DNA of 64,000 bases from Chaenocephalus aceratus. Taxonomy: Eukaryota; Chordata; Actinopteri; Perciformes; Channichthyidae. The first letter of the stretch is position 1. The number at the start of each line of letters is the position of its first letter. The position numbers and the translations under genes are program-made. The stretch lies in NCBI GenBank assembly GCA_023974075.1, contig JAMFTG010000195.1, positions 154,435 to 218,434 of the forward strand, given 5' to 3'. Below, piece after piece: positions 47,101 through 59,700 of this stretch. The notes below the pieces were generated by a model. It saw nothing but the letters and a program-made list of their open reading frames with translations, did no database searches and had not been told where the DNA came from.

Positions 47101-50100
47101 TCGATGGGGACTGTCCACAACACTATAAATAAATAAACTAAACTAAACTAAACTAAAATGTATATTCGAATGCATATGACGGACCACAACCTTATAATTA
47201 TGAGCCTGCTAGGCGGCCAACAGACCAGGAGAAGCCAAGGATTAGAAGAAATAACGGCCATCGGAGAGAAATGGAGCTGTGGTGTGAGGACGGACATCCC
47301 GGGGCAAAGCAGAAGCCGAGAAGGGGGACTCGGGCAGACGGCCCGGGGGCAAGGCAGAGGCCGAGAAGGGGGACTCGGGCAGACGGCCCGGGGGCAAGGC
47401 AGAGGCCGAGAAGGGGGACTTGGGCAGACGGCCCGGGGGCAAGGCAGAGGCCGAGAAGGGGGACTCGTGCGGACGGCCCGGGGGCAAGGCAGAGGCCGAG
47501 AAGGGGGACTTGGGCAGACGGCCCAAGTCAGTGGGACCTCTGACTGAACAGGATTCGGAGCTGGCTGGACCTCTGACGGAACAGGTGTTGGCGGGACCCA
47601 CGGCGGGACAGGTGTCGGCGGGACCCCCAACAGGTCAGGGCACGGAGTTGGCAGGACTCCCAGCGGAACCCCCAACGAAACTGCCACAGCAGCCAATTGC
47701 GGAACTGCCCCCCAAGACCAGAAAGATCTCATGTACTTTATACATGTAAAACACACACGAACATACACTTGAAACAGCATACGTGGCAGAGATGTTCCAA
47801 CCTTATACAGTCATATATGTTGCATCCTAGAGCTGAGTTCTACATGATCCCAGATTTCATGACCTTATTTAGCAGCTACCACATATGCTAATGTGTACAA
47901 CTACTGGTGAAGAGTTTCAGCTGATTGCCTATAGATGGGCCTCTTTCCAGCAAACCAAATGAACAACACACCGTCCACTATACTGTAGCTTATACCAGAG
48001 GTGTGGACTCGAGTCACATGACTTGGACTCGAGTCAGAATCGAGTCACCAATTTGATGACTTGAGACTCGACTTGACAAAATCACAAAACACTTGCGACT
48101 CGACTTGGACTTGAACACCAATGACTCGGGACTTGACTTGGACTCGAGCCTTCTGACTTGAGGTGACTTGATCATTTAACTCAGAGGTCTCCAACACGCC
48201 GATCGCGAGCTGCCGCTAGAAGAGCAGACTCCCGTCGGGGAGAGCAGAATCTTCAGCCGCTCCTACTCTTGCTGAGAATCCTTGCAGGCAGGGGCGGGAC
48301 TTTATTTAGCTGGGCCACCAAGCGGCCAATCATATGCGAGGACACACTAGGATCATACCATTATGTGAAAGAAGGGTGGGGGGCACAGAAGGTGTAGTGG
48401 TACAGGCCAGCTGCACAGAGCGACGGGGAGACGGATTGGAAAAAGTCAAGAAATTAGCGAAAACCGAAAAAATAAGCAGCATCTGGCTGCTTTTCAATGA
48501 TATTGGAGAAAGCAAAGCTGAGTGCAGGATTTGTAAAATGAAAATAACCTTTTTTGGCTACCTTTATTTTGGTAACCACTCAGGATTTACTGTCAGAGGT
48601 GGGAGAAGTTCAGATCTTGTACTTGAGTACAAAAGCACCAGAGTGTAAGAATACTCGGTTACAATAAAAAGTCCTGCATTAAAAATGTTACAAGTAAAAG
48701 TAGAAAAGTAATAGCATCAAAATATAGTTAAAGTACCACCTGCAGAGGGATCTAGATGCAGGTGTTCTCTTCCCCATAGAGACCGCCTGGCTGCACATCA
48801 TCCCTGGCATAAAGATAGATTGTGGGTCCCTCACAACATGTTGTACACAGTGGAAATAAACATTCTGTCACCTCAACATCAGGGATCTTATACATTAAAC
48901 TCCTTCTGAATCAAACCGTCACGGTAGCCTTACCTTACTGATCCCTCTTAAAATAGAAAAAAACACGTTACTTTACCAGCAGAGAGAAAATGGATTATTA
49001 AATTATTAATGTGACTAATAAAGAGCAGTTTGATTATTAAGTATTATTCTGTTGATCGATGTCATTACATTTGGTGAAAAACACATAATGACTTGTTTAT
49101 GACTCGTTTTGTCAAAGTTTAGGACTTGGACTTGACTTGAACTTGCCCATCCTGACTTGAAACTCGACTTGGACTTGAGCGCAAAGACTTGAGACTTGAC
49201 TCAGACTTGAAAAACAATGACTTGGTCCCACCTCTGGCTTATACCATGTGACATTAATGAATATACCAGAAATACGCTGTAATAAACATTCTGCTATAAC
49301 ACTCCCTCCTTTTATTAATTAAGGTCACACAATCAAAAATAATAATGATTACAAGTAACCTACTGAGTTCCGCCCTCGAAAGCCCAAAATGACTTTCTGA
49401 AAAACATTTATCAATGGGTAATCATTTTACTCAAGGCAGAAGTCACAGGTCACCTGTGCTGTACCTGCTCACAAATAGCCAAAAAAACCCACCTTTTTGA
49501 TAACACAAAAAGTGGAAGAAAAGACAATTGCACTAATCTACTCTACTTAAATGGAAAATCATTTAAAAAAACCTCAGTATGCTTAAGAGGAAAAAATCTA
49601 TTTAATAATAATAAATGTAATTTGTTAGCGCTTTTACAGGTGCTCAAAGACGCTTTACAGATATAGTGAAGAGACAAGAAAAGGAAGGAACAACAAATAA
49701 ATATATAGTTAAAGTCAAATAATACAAAAACAATCACACATTAAAAGCCAGATTGAAGTGAGTGTTTGTGAGTGTTTTGAAGGTGGTGAGGTCTGTGCAG
49801 TCTCTGATGGGTTGTGGGAGTGAGTTCCAGAGGGAGGGGGCAGCGACGGAGAAGGCTCTGTCCCCCCAGGTCCGGTGATTGGTGCGGGTGGGGATGGATA
49901 GGAGGTTGGCTTCTGATGAGCGGAGGCAGCGGGAAGGGGGGTGGTGCAGCAGCAGGTCTGTGAGATAGGGGGGGGCCTGATTGTTGAGGGCTTTGTGAGT
50001 AATGAGGAGGACTTTGAAGTATTTGTCCCATTGAAGTTTAACAAACTTACATACATAACCTAATAACAAAGTAACATGCAATTTAATACTCGATTATACA

Positions 50101-53100
50101 TAATAAAACATCTTCCAAAACACTTAGAGCAAGATGTAACTGGCGTCCACTCGTTCTGCTTCTGTTATATTGTCCAGTAAACACTTCTTCAGGGTGTGCC
50201 TGTTCCGATCTCCATGCGTAGCCATTAGATGGAATATCTATCTTAGGCTTCATGCTGTAATGTCCCATCTCATAGCAACATCCCTTGATGACATCTGAAG
50301 CAACATCGATCATTACCATTTGAATTTGATGGAACTGTAGTCAGAAACTGAGGCTTCTGTAAAAGAACCGTTAACGGTAGATCTTCTATATGTTCTCTGG
50401 AGTGTTGAGATTACTAATATTCTTGGCTTTAAATCATCTCAGAAGTTTTGGGTTTTGTTCTTCGTGCCTTCATTGATACTCCAGTCTGCCTCAGAATGAT
50501 CCATCTTCCTCCTCAAGATTGCAAGGGAAAACCAGCTTTGACCTGGGTAGAAAATAGCACTTGCATTCTGGGTTAACAGCCTACAGTCAACCACTAGGTC
50601 TTATCATTTTTAAACTTCTTAAAACCATGAAATGTTGTTTGTGTTGTGTTTTTACTTACCCACAATTTCCTAAACACACAACAAACATCTCCTGCAACAT
50701 TGTTCAGCCATGGTGTTGAAACCAATCAGATCCCAACCTTGAACAATACATTTAATCATACGTCTTAGCAGAACCCAATCGAAGCTTGACCATGTAGGAA
50801 ACAAGTTTTTTAGGCGAAAAGTTGTTTCATTTACCCTCTGGATCATGTGAGGGTTAAAAGATTCACGTGACAAGAATTAAAAGAAATCAGAAACCAATGT
50901 GTCACAGAAGAAATAATGAAAGATTTCACCTGGGATGGAAACAAAATATTATCAAATACATCTTAAAATTAAATTGAACAATAAACCCATTATACCCCTC
51001 CTGGAAACATTGTCCTCCAAACCACAGAGACCATGTTTCCCAAATAAGATACTTCAGAGTCTTCTCATACAGTGTCATTTCAAAGTCCTATGACCCATCA
51101 TCAGTGTGGGGGAAACTTGTGTGCAGCGATGCAGTGGGAGTCACCGACTCAGGTAGGAGACACGGGGTGAGCAGGAGCTTTGATGTCAAACACTGATGGT
51201 TTATTTAGGAGTTTCACATTCACACAGTCACGGTCTGACTGCACGGGAGCGTTGCCACGTCAATTCTGGAGCGCCTCTCTCTCGTTAGACCTTTTAACTG
51301 GTTTCGCAGAGAGTAATCAACATAAACGCTGCCGTGATGAAACGCCATATTATGTTCAAAACCATATCAAGGATTATTTCTGAAAGAGTATGGAGCTCAA
51401 ATGCTTTCTCTCTTGCCGGTTTACCACAAGGTGAGTACCTGCTTTTTTACACAGACTCTCTCCAGTACAGGTTAGCTCTGAGTGTTAGCGATGCTTGCTA
51501 ATGTAAACAAAGACCATATTACTTCCAAAACACGTCGCGCATTGTTGCTGATAGCAAGGTTTCTGATAGGGCCGTGCTGCCGATATGATATCGGCAGCAA
51601 ATCTGGATCAGCTCCGTTGAACCTCTGTTTTTAGAGTTTTGGGTACATAGGAAAAGAGAGAGGGTTTATTTTCTGACACTTTGTGAGTTCCCTTACACAC
51701 CGGGGACACATATTTATGAATAAAAACATCAAAAAGTGCATTTTGCTTGATAGGGGACCTTTAAATATAATTTATATTCTTGGTTCAAACCAGCGTTCCC
51801 TTGTGTGTGCTCAGGCCCCCATCCAGCAGTTTGCAGACCGGCTCAGTGGATACTTCGTTCCCTTCATAGTCATCGTTTCTCTGCTGACGCTAGTGGCCTG
51901 GCTGGCCATCGGGTTTGTCGACTTCGACATTGTGAAGGAGAACTTCCCGGTAGGTGCGCTCACTCAACTTTTCACATGCAAACAAGAGCAGCTTCCATAA
52001 AGATTCAAAATGAAATGTTACACCACATTCTCCTCTTCACAGGGTTACAACCAGAACATCTCCAAGGCGGAGGTCATAGTGCGCTTTGCCTTCCAGGCCT
52101 CCATCACTGTTCTGTCCATCGCCTGCCCCTGCTCTCTGGGGCTGGCAACCCCGACTGCTGTCATGGTGGGCACGGGGGTCGGGGCTCAGAACGGGATCCT
52201 CATTAAAGGAGGCGAGCCGCTGGAGATGGCCCACAAGGCAATGACCATACCATCCTATTTTATAAGAGTTTATTATGGCTTTCTTGTAACGAAAAGTAAA
52301 AACCCTGCCCCAATCATACCACACCCCAATCATTTCAAAGCATGGGTAAATAATTTCTCCTGACTTTTCCCTCAGATCAACGTGGTGATGTTTGATAAGA
52401 CCGGTACGATCACTAACGGCGTGCCGCGGGTCACTCGTGTGTTGGTGCTGTGGGAAATGGCCCGCATGCCCCTGAGGAAGATCCTGGCTCTAGTGGGCAC
52501 AGCAGAGGCCAGCAGCGAGCACCCGCTGGGCATGGCCGTCACCAAACACTGCAAAAAGGTGAGAGAGGCTTCTATTTGTTTGTAAGTATTAGGTTCAAAG
52601 CTATTCCTCCCCTCTGCTTCCATTACGAGTGTAACCGGTGTCGATTAGCGGTGTTTCTTTGGTTGAAGGATGAGACCATTCCGTTGATCCGTTTATTTAC
52701 CTTACAACAGATATATAACAAATCAGTCGTTAACATATATTTTGGTTTCCCTCACACGTCGACTCCTCTCCCGTGGAACACATTGATAACAAGGGAAGAG
52801 GAAAATGTGAGGGACACAATATAAAGGGGGGAAGTCCCCACATAATAATAGTCTGTGTACAGCGACTTCATTTTGGAGGTTCCGCCCACCGATTTGAGAC
52901 CCAGTGCGGTATTTAACGTTTAGTAAAGGAATTATTAAATAGAGAACTATAATAAATGATAATAAATGAATTACAACAAAACACCATTGCATATTTACAG
53001 TTGTTACCCGAGATTGTCCAGTTGTATTCCAACTACAGAGCTAGAAGTCCTTACAATTTGTGCTCAGTCAATTTCTTGACAATGTGTCATGCTGCAGGAG

Positions 53101-53645
53101 CTGGGCTGTGACTTGCTGGGCTACTGTAAGGACTTCCAGGCCGTGCCCGGCTGTGGGATCAGCTGCCGGGTTTCCAACGTGGAGCATCTCCTGCAGCAGC
53201 AGAGCGAAGAGCGTGTCCTGCTGCCCGGAGCCACCACCGACGAAAGCAGCCTGCTCCCTGCTGCCGAAGAGACATCTGCAGGTGCCTCAGAAATGTTATT
53301 TCACCACTAATATCTATAGATGTTCAACCTTTAAATCCTCTTTGGTTATATGATGTCTCTTTCTTGTTTGTATGATCATATTTTTACTGATTGAGTAGGG
53401 GTTTGAATACGCTACATTACAAATGTCAACATGACACAAAAGTGTAATTCCTCCAAAAAAAGAAATGACATAATACTAAAAAATTAACGCAAATAAAAAT
53501 CATATATAAGAATAATAATAACACACAGGATTTGTATAGCACTTTTCCTTACATGTATTCAAGAAGTTGATGAAAAATGATTTTCATCAAATAATATTGC
53601 ATCCCCACTCGAAACAAACAAACAAACAAACAAACAAATCTCTTT

Positions 53646-53705
<60 letters not shown>

Positions 53706-56700
53706 GCTGGGAAAAGCATTATAATATGTATTATTATTATTTTGACAAACTGACACACACTCACAGCTGATGCACAAACGCTCACAGCTGATGTACACAC
53801 ACTAACACAATTATATGGCTATATGATACCTACATTTTGTTAGGAGATTTGGTAGACAACTTGTCCGCTTTCTCAAATCTCCGCGCGTCGCTAAACAAGC
53901 TGATTATAATTACAGGAAGGAGTCCAGAGCATACAATTAACCGTTAAACAATAATCCACTTTAATGGTAATATACAATGCAATACAATCATACATTACCA
54001 TACAAAACCATATCATTTCATATGCATAATGTCAGAAGTGGGCCCACTCCTGGCTCCTGCCCACAGGCCGCGAGGACCTTCCAGTCCGAGCGACGCGAGA
54101 AGAGAGAGGCAGAACAGAAAGCTGGATAGGCTTTCATACCAATGATACAGGAAGGGGTGGAGTTTAAGGACAACTGGTCGTCTTTTCCAGTCATCTCAAA
54201 CAAACACCTCTGACCCTCACTGTCTCCAGTTTCTGCAGCCTCCACACATACACACATCCCCCCATCACATTCCAGAGACCACAGTGGGGTCTCGCTCCAG
54301 CTCCCCCACAGCAATAAAACCCTTAACAGCCCTTGGTCTACCGCCATTTTAGTCCTCACATTTATGAAAGGATGAAACAGATAAATCAATATAAAACACA
54401 AACATAGGTATTGTTTGAACAGTATTCACTTAACTGCTACTATTTGATAATTACCAGAGGAACTCAAAGGACCTCTTTTAATATCTGGAAATTGCAACAA
54501 GACTTTCTGCCATTTTCAAATCTAACACACTTCTTAAATATCAGATGCTGCAATTTTTAAATACAACCCCGATCAGCTATTAAGGCATTAATTACAATCT
54601 TCTAAATCATCTATTTTACATAAACAAACAAACATATATAACATCTGGGGTTACCTACTGTAACCCAGCTTCTATGAGTAATGGCGCAGCCCTCTAAGGC
54701 TATCGCTATTGGGTTATCCCTCTGCGCCCCCGCGCAGCACTGAAACACTTGTAGTCCACGCCCACCCGCTAGGTGGGCCCCACCCTCGGGCCTCCTTCCG
54801 GTATAAATAGGAAGGTGGCCCGGCAATCTGCTCCCATACAATATAACTTTTCTTCAGCTATTCGTAGAGCCAGTGGGGCCCAGCGCTTAGAGGGCTGCGC
54901 CATTACTCATAGAAGCTGGGTTACAGTAGGTAACCCCAGTTCTATTTCGTATATGGCTTCGCCCTCTAAGGCTATCGCTATTGGGTTAAGGGCGAAGCAT
55001 GATGTAGTCTGCGCCCCACTGGGTCCGCCCGGCACTAGAAGCACAGACACACCTGCTCAATAACACCCCCTGCCTGTTGTGCCATGCGTAATGGCACCTT
55101 CCCGTCCCTGGAACATAGCAAACATACCTGTTTTCCTGACGGGGTGAAGGCTGGGACAATACATACCGACCGCTGTGAGAAGTAGAGACGAAGGTCCCAC
55201 CTTATCCTGCGATCATAGAGGGGGAACAGCCGCTCTCTCCGCGCCAGCCAGGTAGGAGAGCGCTCAGCTGGATCCCTGACGTTACTCACTCTAATCAGAC
55301 ACGTCGTACGAAGTGTATTAGAGGATGGGGAACATCCCTCTCCTACGAGGGGAAAAGGCCGCTCTCTGTGTGCCGAGAGGCAGGAGAGAGGCGCTCAGCT
55401 GGCTCCCTGACGTCACTCACTCCGACAGGACACCCAGTACGGGGTGCATCATAGAGGAAAGGGAAACATGCCTCAAATACAATTGAATAAATGAACAGGG
55501 GGAAGACCAAGATGCAGCCGTGCAAATATCTTCCACGGACATTCCTCCGTGCAAAGCCGTGGAGGAGGAATTCCTCTGGTGGAGTGCGCATGTTCTCCGG
55601 GGCTCTACCGAGACATACGCCTGCGACACCGCCTCACACTTTTAGGCAAAGGGCTGCGAGGGAGTTTCCACACGCTGCATTTCACTCCGTCTCTCATCAT
55701 GCGGCGCGTACACGCCCAGAGGATGAGAGGTATGTGTATGCTGTCCACACGAGGCGTTATAACGGTGCTCGTGAATTTATTATGACCGTGTGTAGGAGGC
55801 GTGTCTGGGACAGAGGAATGCCGCGAGCTCTGCAGGTTATAAACCAATAGGTTAAAACAGCAGGCTTCTGCAGCGAATGAACCACCTCTGGAGTGTCCCC
55901 CTGTTGGAAGAGAACCAGGGGGATCACCACGTGACCAGCTGACGCCAACGCCGAGCAGCTGCGTCACGGAGAGGGCTGTGTGGGTTGTGACATGCTGGAG
56001 GAGAGCTGTCAGTTCCTCCACTTGCTGCCGCAAGAGCCGCGCTCTGCTGGCTGAGTTTATCTTCTTCCAATTCATTATGAAACCCAGGCTTGACAGATGC
56101 GATACGAGATGTACCGTCTGCAAAGCGACTTCCTCCCTGGAGCGAGCCAGGAAATAGCAGGTCGTCCAGAGGAAACCACACTCTCATCCCTCCTCTGTGT
56201 AGCGGCTCCAGCCTTCTCTACACAAAAATGGGAGGAGCCAGGGAATATCCGAACGACAGACGATTGTCTGGTCTGATATTCCCTGAAATGAGAAAACGCA
56301 GGAATTTCCTGTGTTTCAGGATGAGGGGTACGTGGAAGTATGCATCCTTCAGGTGGAAGTATGCATCCTTCAGGTGGAAGTGTGCATCCTTCAGGTGGAA
56401 GTGAACCAGTCGTCCTGGTGAACACATTCCAGCACCTGTTTGATCGTCAGCATGTGGAATACTGACAGATCGAGGATGTCTCATTGCCCCAGTCTTTTTC
56501 GGGATTAGAAAAATAACGGGAGTGAAACCCCCTGATTTTCCTCCCTTTGAGGAACCCTGGAGATATCCTGTTTCAACAGGAGTTCCAGCGGCTCGGATTG
56601 GAGCGCAAGACATAGCTTCTGGGAGGACAGGAGTGTTTCCTGTATCCCATTGAACTGTGGGGGGGGGGGAGGCGAACTGCAGGACGTACCCTCTGCTGAT

Positions 56701-59700
56701 CAGCCTGCTCATCCATCTGTCCATCAGACCCACGCGCTGCCACTCTGAGAGCGGGCGCACGTGCTCGAGATGTGTTTTTGGTCGTCATGGTGACGAGCCA
56801 CGCCAGAGCCCCTTCCGCCGCTGCCCGTGAGGCAACCCAAGGCGGGGGCCTCCACACGCTGCGTCTCACTCCGACTCTCATCATGAGGCGCGTACACGCT
56901 CAGGGGATGGATGGAGGTGTGTGCAGTGCTGCCCACATGAAGCGTTATAACGGCGTTCATGTGTTTATTAAGGCCGTGTTTATTAAGGCCGTGTGTACGA
57001 GGCGTATCTCGGACAGAGGAATGCTGCGAGGTCTGTAGGTTATTAACAGGGGTTAAAACCGGCAGGCGTCTGCAGCGAGTCCTGCTGTCTACTTAATCAA
57101 GAGATTAGTGGCAGCCGGCTTAATTATCGAGCTCTGCAGTTTATTAACCGACAGGTTAAAACTAGCAGAATTCTGCTGCGAGCCCTGACTCCGTGGCGCT
57201 GCGGGCGCTGCCGCTGGGGCACTCAGCCTCCCGTGAGGCGAAAGGGCTGCGAGGAAGCCTCCACACGCTGCGTTTCACTCCGGCTGTCATCATGAGGCGT
57301 GTACACGCTCAGGGGATGAGTGGCGGTGTGTCCTGCACTATAGGCCGCCGCGGCTTTGTTGTCTGTGCGAATCAACACATGCTGATTCCGCAGCAACGGG
57401 GCAAAGTGCTGAATTATTCTCCGTACGGAGATCAATTCCAGCACATTTATGTGGAAAAACATGTGACATGCACGGAACGTGCATGTCACATGTTTGTGAC
57501 GTGTGTTTGAGTGTTTGAGGAACTCCCCACCCTGAGAGAGATGCGTCTGTGAGCACCGAGGTGTGTGACGTAACGCTGCCCAGGGGAACCCCCTCTGACA
57601 GGACGTGGGGACTTTTCCAGCGTCACCACGCTGCGTGGTATGACACGTTGAAGGAGAGCTGTCAGCGTCTCCACTCTCTGCCGTGAGAGTCGTGCTCTCA
57701 TGCGGGCTGAGTTCAATTCCACCCCCAGGTAAACAATACTCTGGGCTGGAACAGGACAGCTCTTTTCCCAGTTGATCATGAAACCCCGCTTTGACAGATG
57801 CGATATGAGTTGTACCGTCTGTAAAGCCGCTTCCTCCCTGGAGCGAGCCAGCAGCAGCAGTTCGTCCAGGTAAAAAGTACTCTCATTCCTCCTCTGTGTA
57901 GCGGCTGCAGCGCCGTCTCTACACACTTTGAAAAAGTACGAGGAGCCAGGGAAGAGTTCCCGTAGCTCTGCTTGGAGCGCAAGACACTGTTCTCGGGATG
58001 TTAGGCATGTCACCTGTATCCCTTTGAACTGTGGGGGGGTGGAGGCGAACTGCAGGGTGTACCCTCTGCTGATCAGCCTGTGCATCCATCCGTCCATCAA
58101 ACACAGGCGCTGCCACGCCGAGAAACACTCTGACAGTGGGCGCGCCTGTTCGAGATGTGTTGTGATTGTCATGACGACGAGCCACTCCAAAGCCCTCGAG
58201 GCAACCCAAGGTGGGCCTAGAGCGAAAGGGCTGTGCGGAGGCCTCCACACGCTGCGTATCACTCCGCCTCGCATCATGAGACGTGTACACGCTCAGAGGA
58301 TGGATGGAGGTGTGTGCAGTAATATCCACATGAGGCGTTAACACTGCTCTCATGGGCTTATTATGGTGGCGTATCTCGGACAGAAGAATGCCGCGAGGTC
58401 TGTGGTTTAATAACCGAAGAGTCATAACCATCAGAAATCTGTCGCGAACCATGCCGCCTACTAATCATCAGATTGGAGGCAGTTGGTGTAATTATTGTGC
58501 TCCGCCGCTTATTAATCGATAGATTAAATAGCGCAGGCTTTTGTACCGAACCCGGCTGGCTATTAACCGACAGGTCATAGGCAGCTCCCAGGATGGGGGA
58601 TATGTGACACACATTTGTAACTGAAGACTCAGACCACGTGTTAGGAAATAAACAACTTTTATTTCGATCACACTCCCCCTCAAACCGTCAAGGTCGGTTT
58701 TGTTTTTTCGGTGGCTCTCGTGGAGTAGCCGCCGAACGGGAGTACCTCACTCCCCTCTTACCCCCCCTCTCTGGTGGGGGCCCGTCGGTGCGGGACGGTG
58801 TCCTGGAGGTGCGGGTCGGTGCCCCAGCCGCCGCTGACGGACGATTCTGACGCCTCGGCTGCTGTTGCTGCTGGTGTCTGTCCGTCTGCCGCCGGGTTGG
58901 CTGCTGCTGCTGCCGCTGGTGTCGCTGCTGCTTCACCGCTGGCTGGAGCCAGCCGACGTGCTGGCGGATGTCTTCCGCCTGCTCCGAAGCCGCCTTCATG
59001 GAATCAACCATGGTCAGGAACTGGGGCCCGAACAGCCCGTCCGAGCTGATCGGAGCGTCCAGTAAGACCTTCCTGACTGGCTCTGTGACCGCTGCCTGCT
59101 GTAACCAGAGGTGACGCTGGATCTGTGTCATCCATGCCGTAATCCTCGCCTGGGACACCGCCACGGCTGCGCACAGCGTGAGCGCCGTGCTGGCCGCCTT
59201 AGCGATCTCCTCCGACTCCTCTGGAGCCACGGTGGTGGATCGCTCGACCAACGTCACCACCGAGTTGGTCAGCAAAGCGATGTTGTTTGCCGCTGCTGAC
59301 GCCTGGAACGCACACTGGTGCGCCCGGTCAGCCTGGCGGGCGACATACTGGTCCTTGGGGTCGGCCAACATAGGGCGCCGTCCGGCGACCAAGTTGGCCT
59401 GTCTTACCCCGAAAAATGCCGTTAAGCTCGGTTCCAGAGCGGGGGTGGTTGGGAAAACCTCATCTGTGAAACCCTCCACCTTGGTGAAGGGGACAAGGGA
59501 GGCCACCGGAGCCCTCAAGCTCCTCGGGTTCGCCGCTGTACCTTCCTGATACCGCCTAATGGCGGGGAAGCGCGGCCAGATCGGATCACTCCTGCCCGTC
59601 TGCACCCGGGAAAACACGCCCGCCATGTCGTCCAGAGCCACCCTCTCCCGTACTCGTGGAACGGGGAGACCTCTACATGCTGCTGCCTTGCCGATTATTT

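Larger units (their letters stand above)
43466..47157 (+). mobile_element. LINE retrotransposon, L2/CR1-like
   Basis: Begins directly after the Gypsy 3' LTR and ends in a short TAAAC repeat (AAACTAAACTAAACTAAA, 47138-47156), the type of 3' tail used by non-LTR elements. It encodes an apurinic-type endonuclease followed by a reverse transcriptase with LYADDTVIY. The C-terminal block [14 protein letters not shown] is typical of the CR1/L2 group. The coding sequence is broken by stops near 44955 and 45842 and by frame changes. The 5' edge is uncertain, since the element could extend into sequence now lost. Confidence 0.88.
47996..49236. mobile_element. hAT-superfamily element with 8-bp target-site duplication (ATP7B intron 11)
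   Basis: Starts CAGAGGTGTGGACTCGAGTC and ends ACTTGGTCCCACCTCTG, flanked by GCTTATAC at 47988-47995 and 49237-49244. Subterminal repeats of ACTTGGACTTGACTTG type occur on both sides (48080-48150 and 49110-49200). It is 1241 bp and has later insertions inside: a hAT-like fragment with a BED-finger relic (48183-48600) and a piece of the CAGAGGTGGGA family (48594-48740). Confidence 0.92.
35536..51814 (+). other. atp7b: ATP7B intron 11, 16.3-kb TE accumulation site
   Basis: GT-AG intron joining exon 11 (ends AAG) to exon 12 (starts GCC), phase 0. It holds the Gypsy element, LINE, minisatellite, hAT, LINE fragment, LTR fragment and MITE listed separately. The stretch 35660-36148 before the Gypsy element looks repeat-like (AGCAACTTGCAGGTTAGAGA) but I cannot name it. 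The stretch 50080-51090 has no recognised feature. Confidence 0.9.

Noticed and set aside
47148..47780. 210-codon proline-rich frame on the minus strand
   Set aside because: Frame over the 45-bp GC-rich minisatellite, low-complexity with no recognisable domain.
49290..49310. Minus-strand AAAAGGAGGGAGTGTTATAG as a polypurine tract and LTR start
   Set aside because: No opposite LTR or retroelement coding sequence could be linked to it.
52630..53010. Possible solo LTR starting TGTAACCGGTG in ATP7B intron 14
   Set aside because: No CA end with a matching 4-6 bp flanking duplication was found.
53549..53800. Cys/Val repeat peptide on the minus strand
   Set aside because: Translation of the CA microsatellite.
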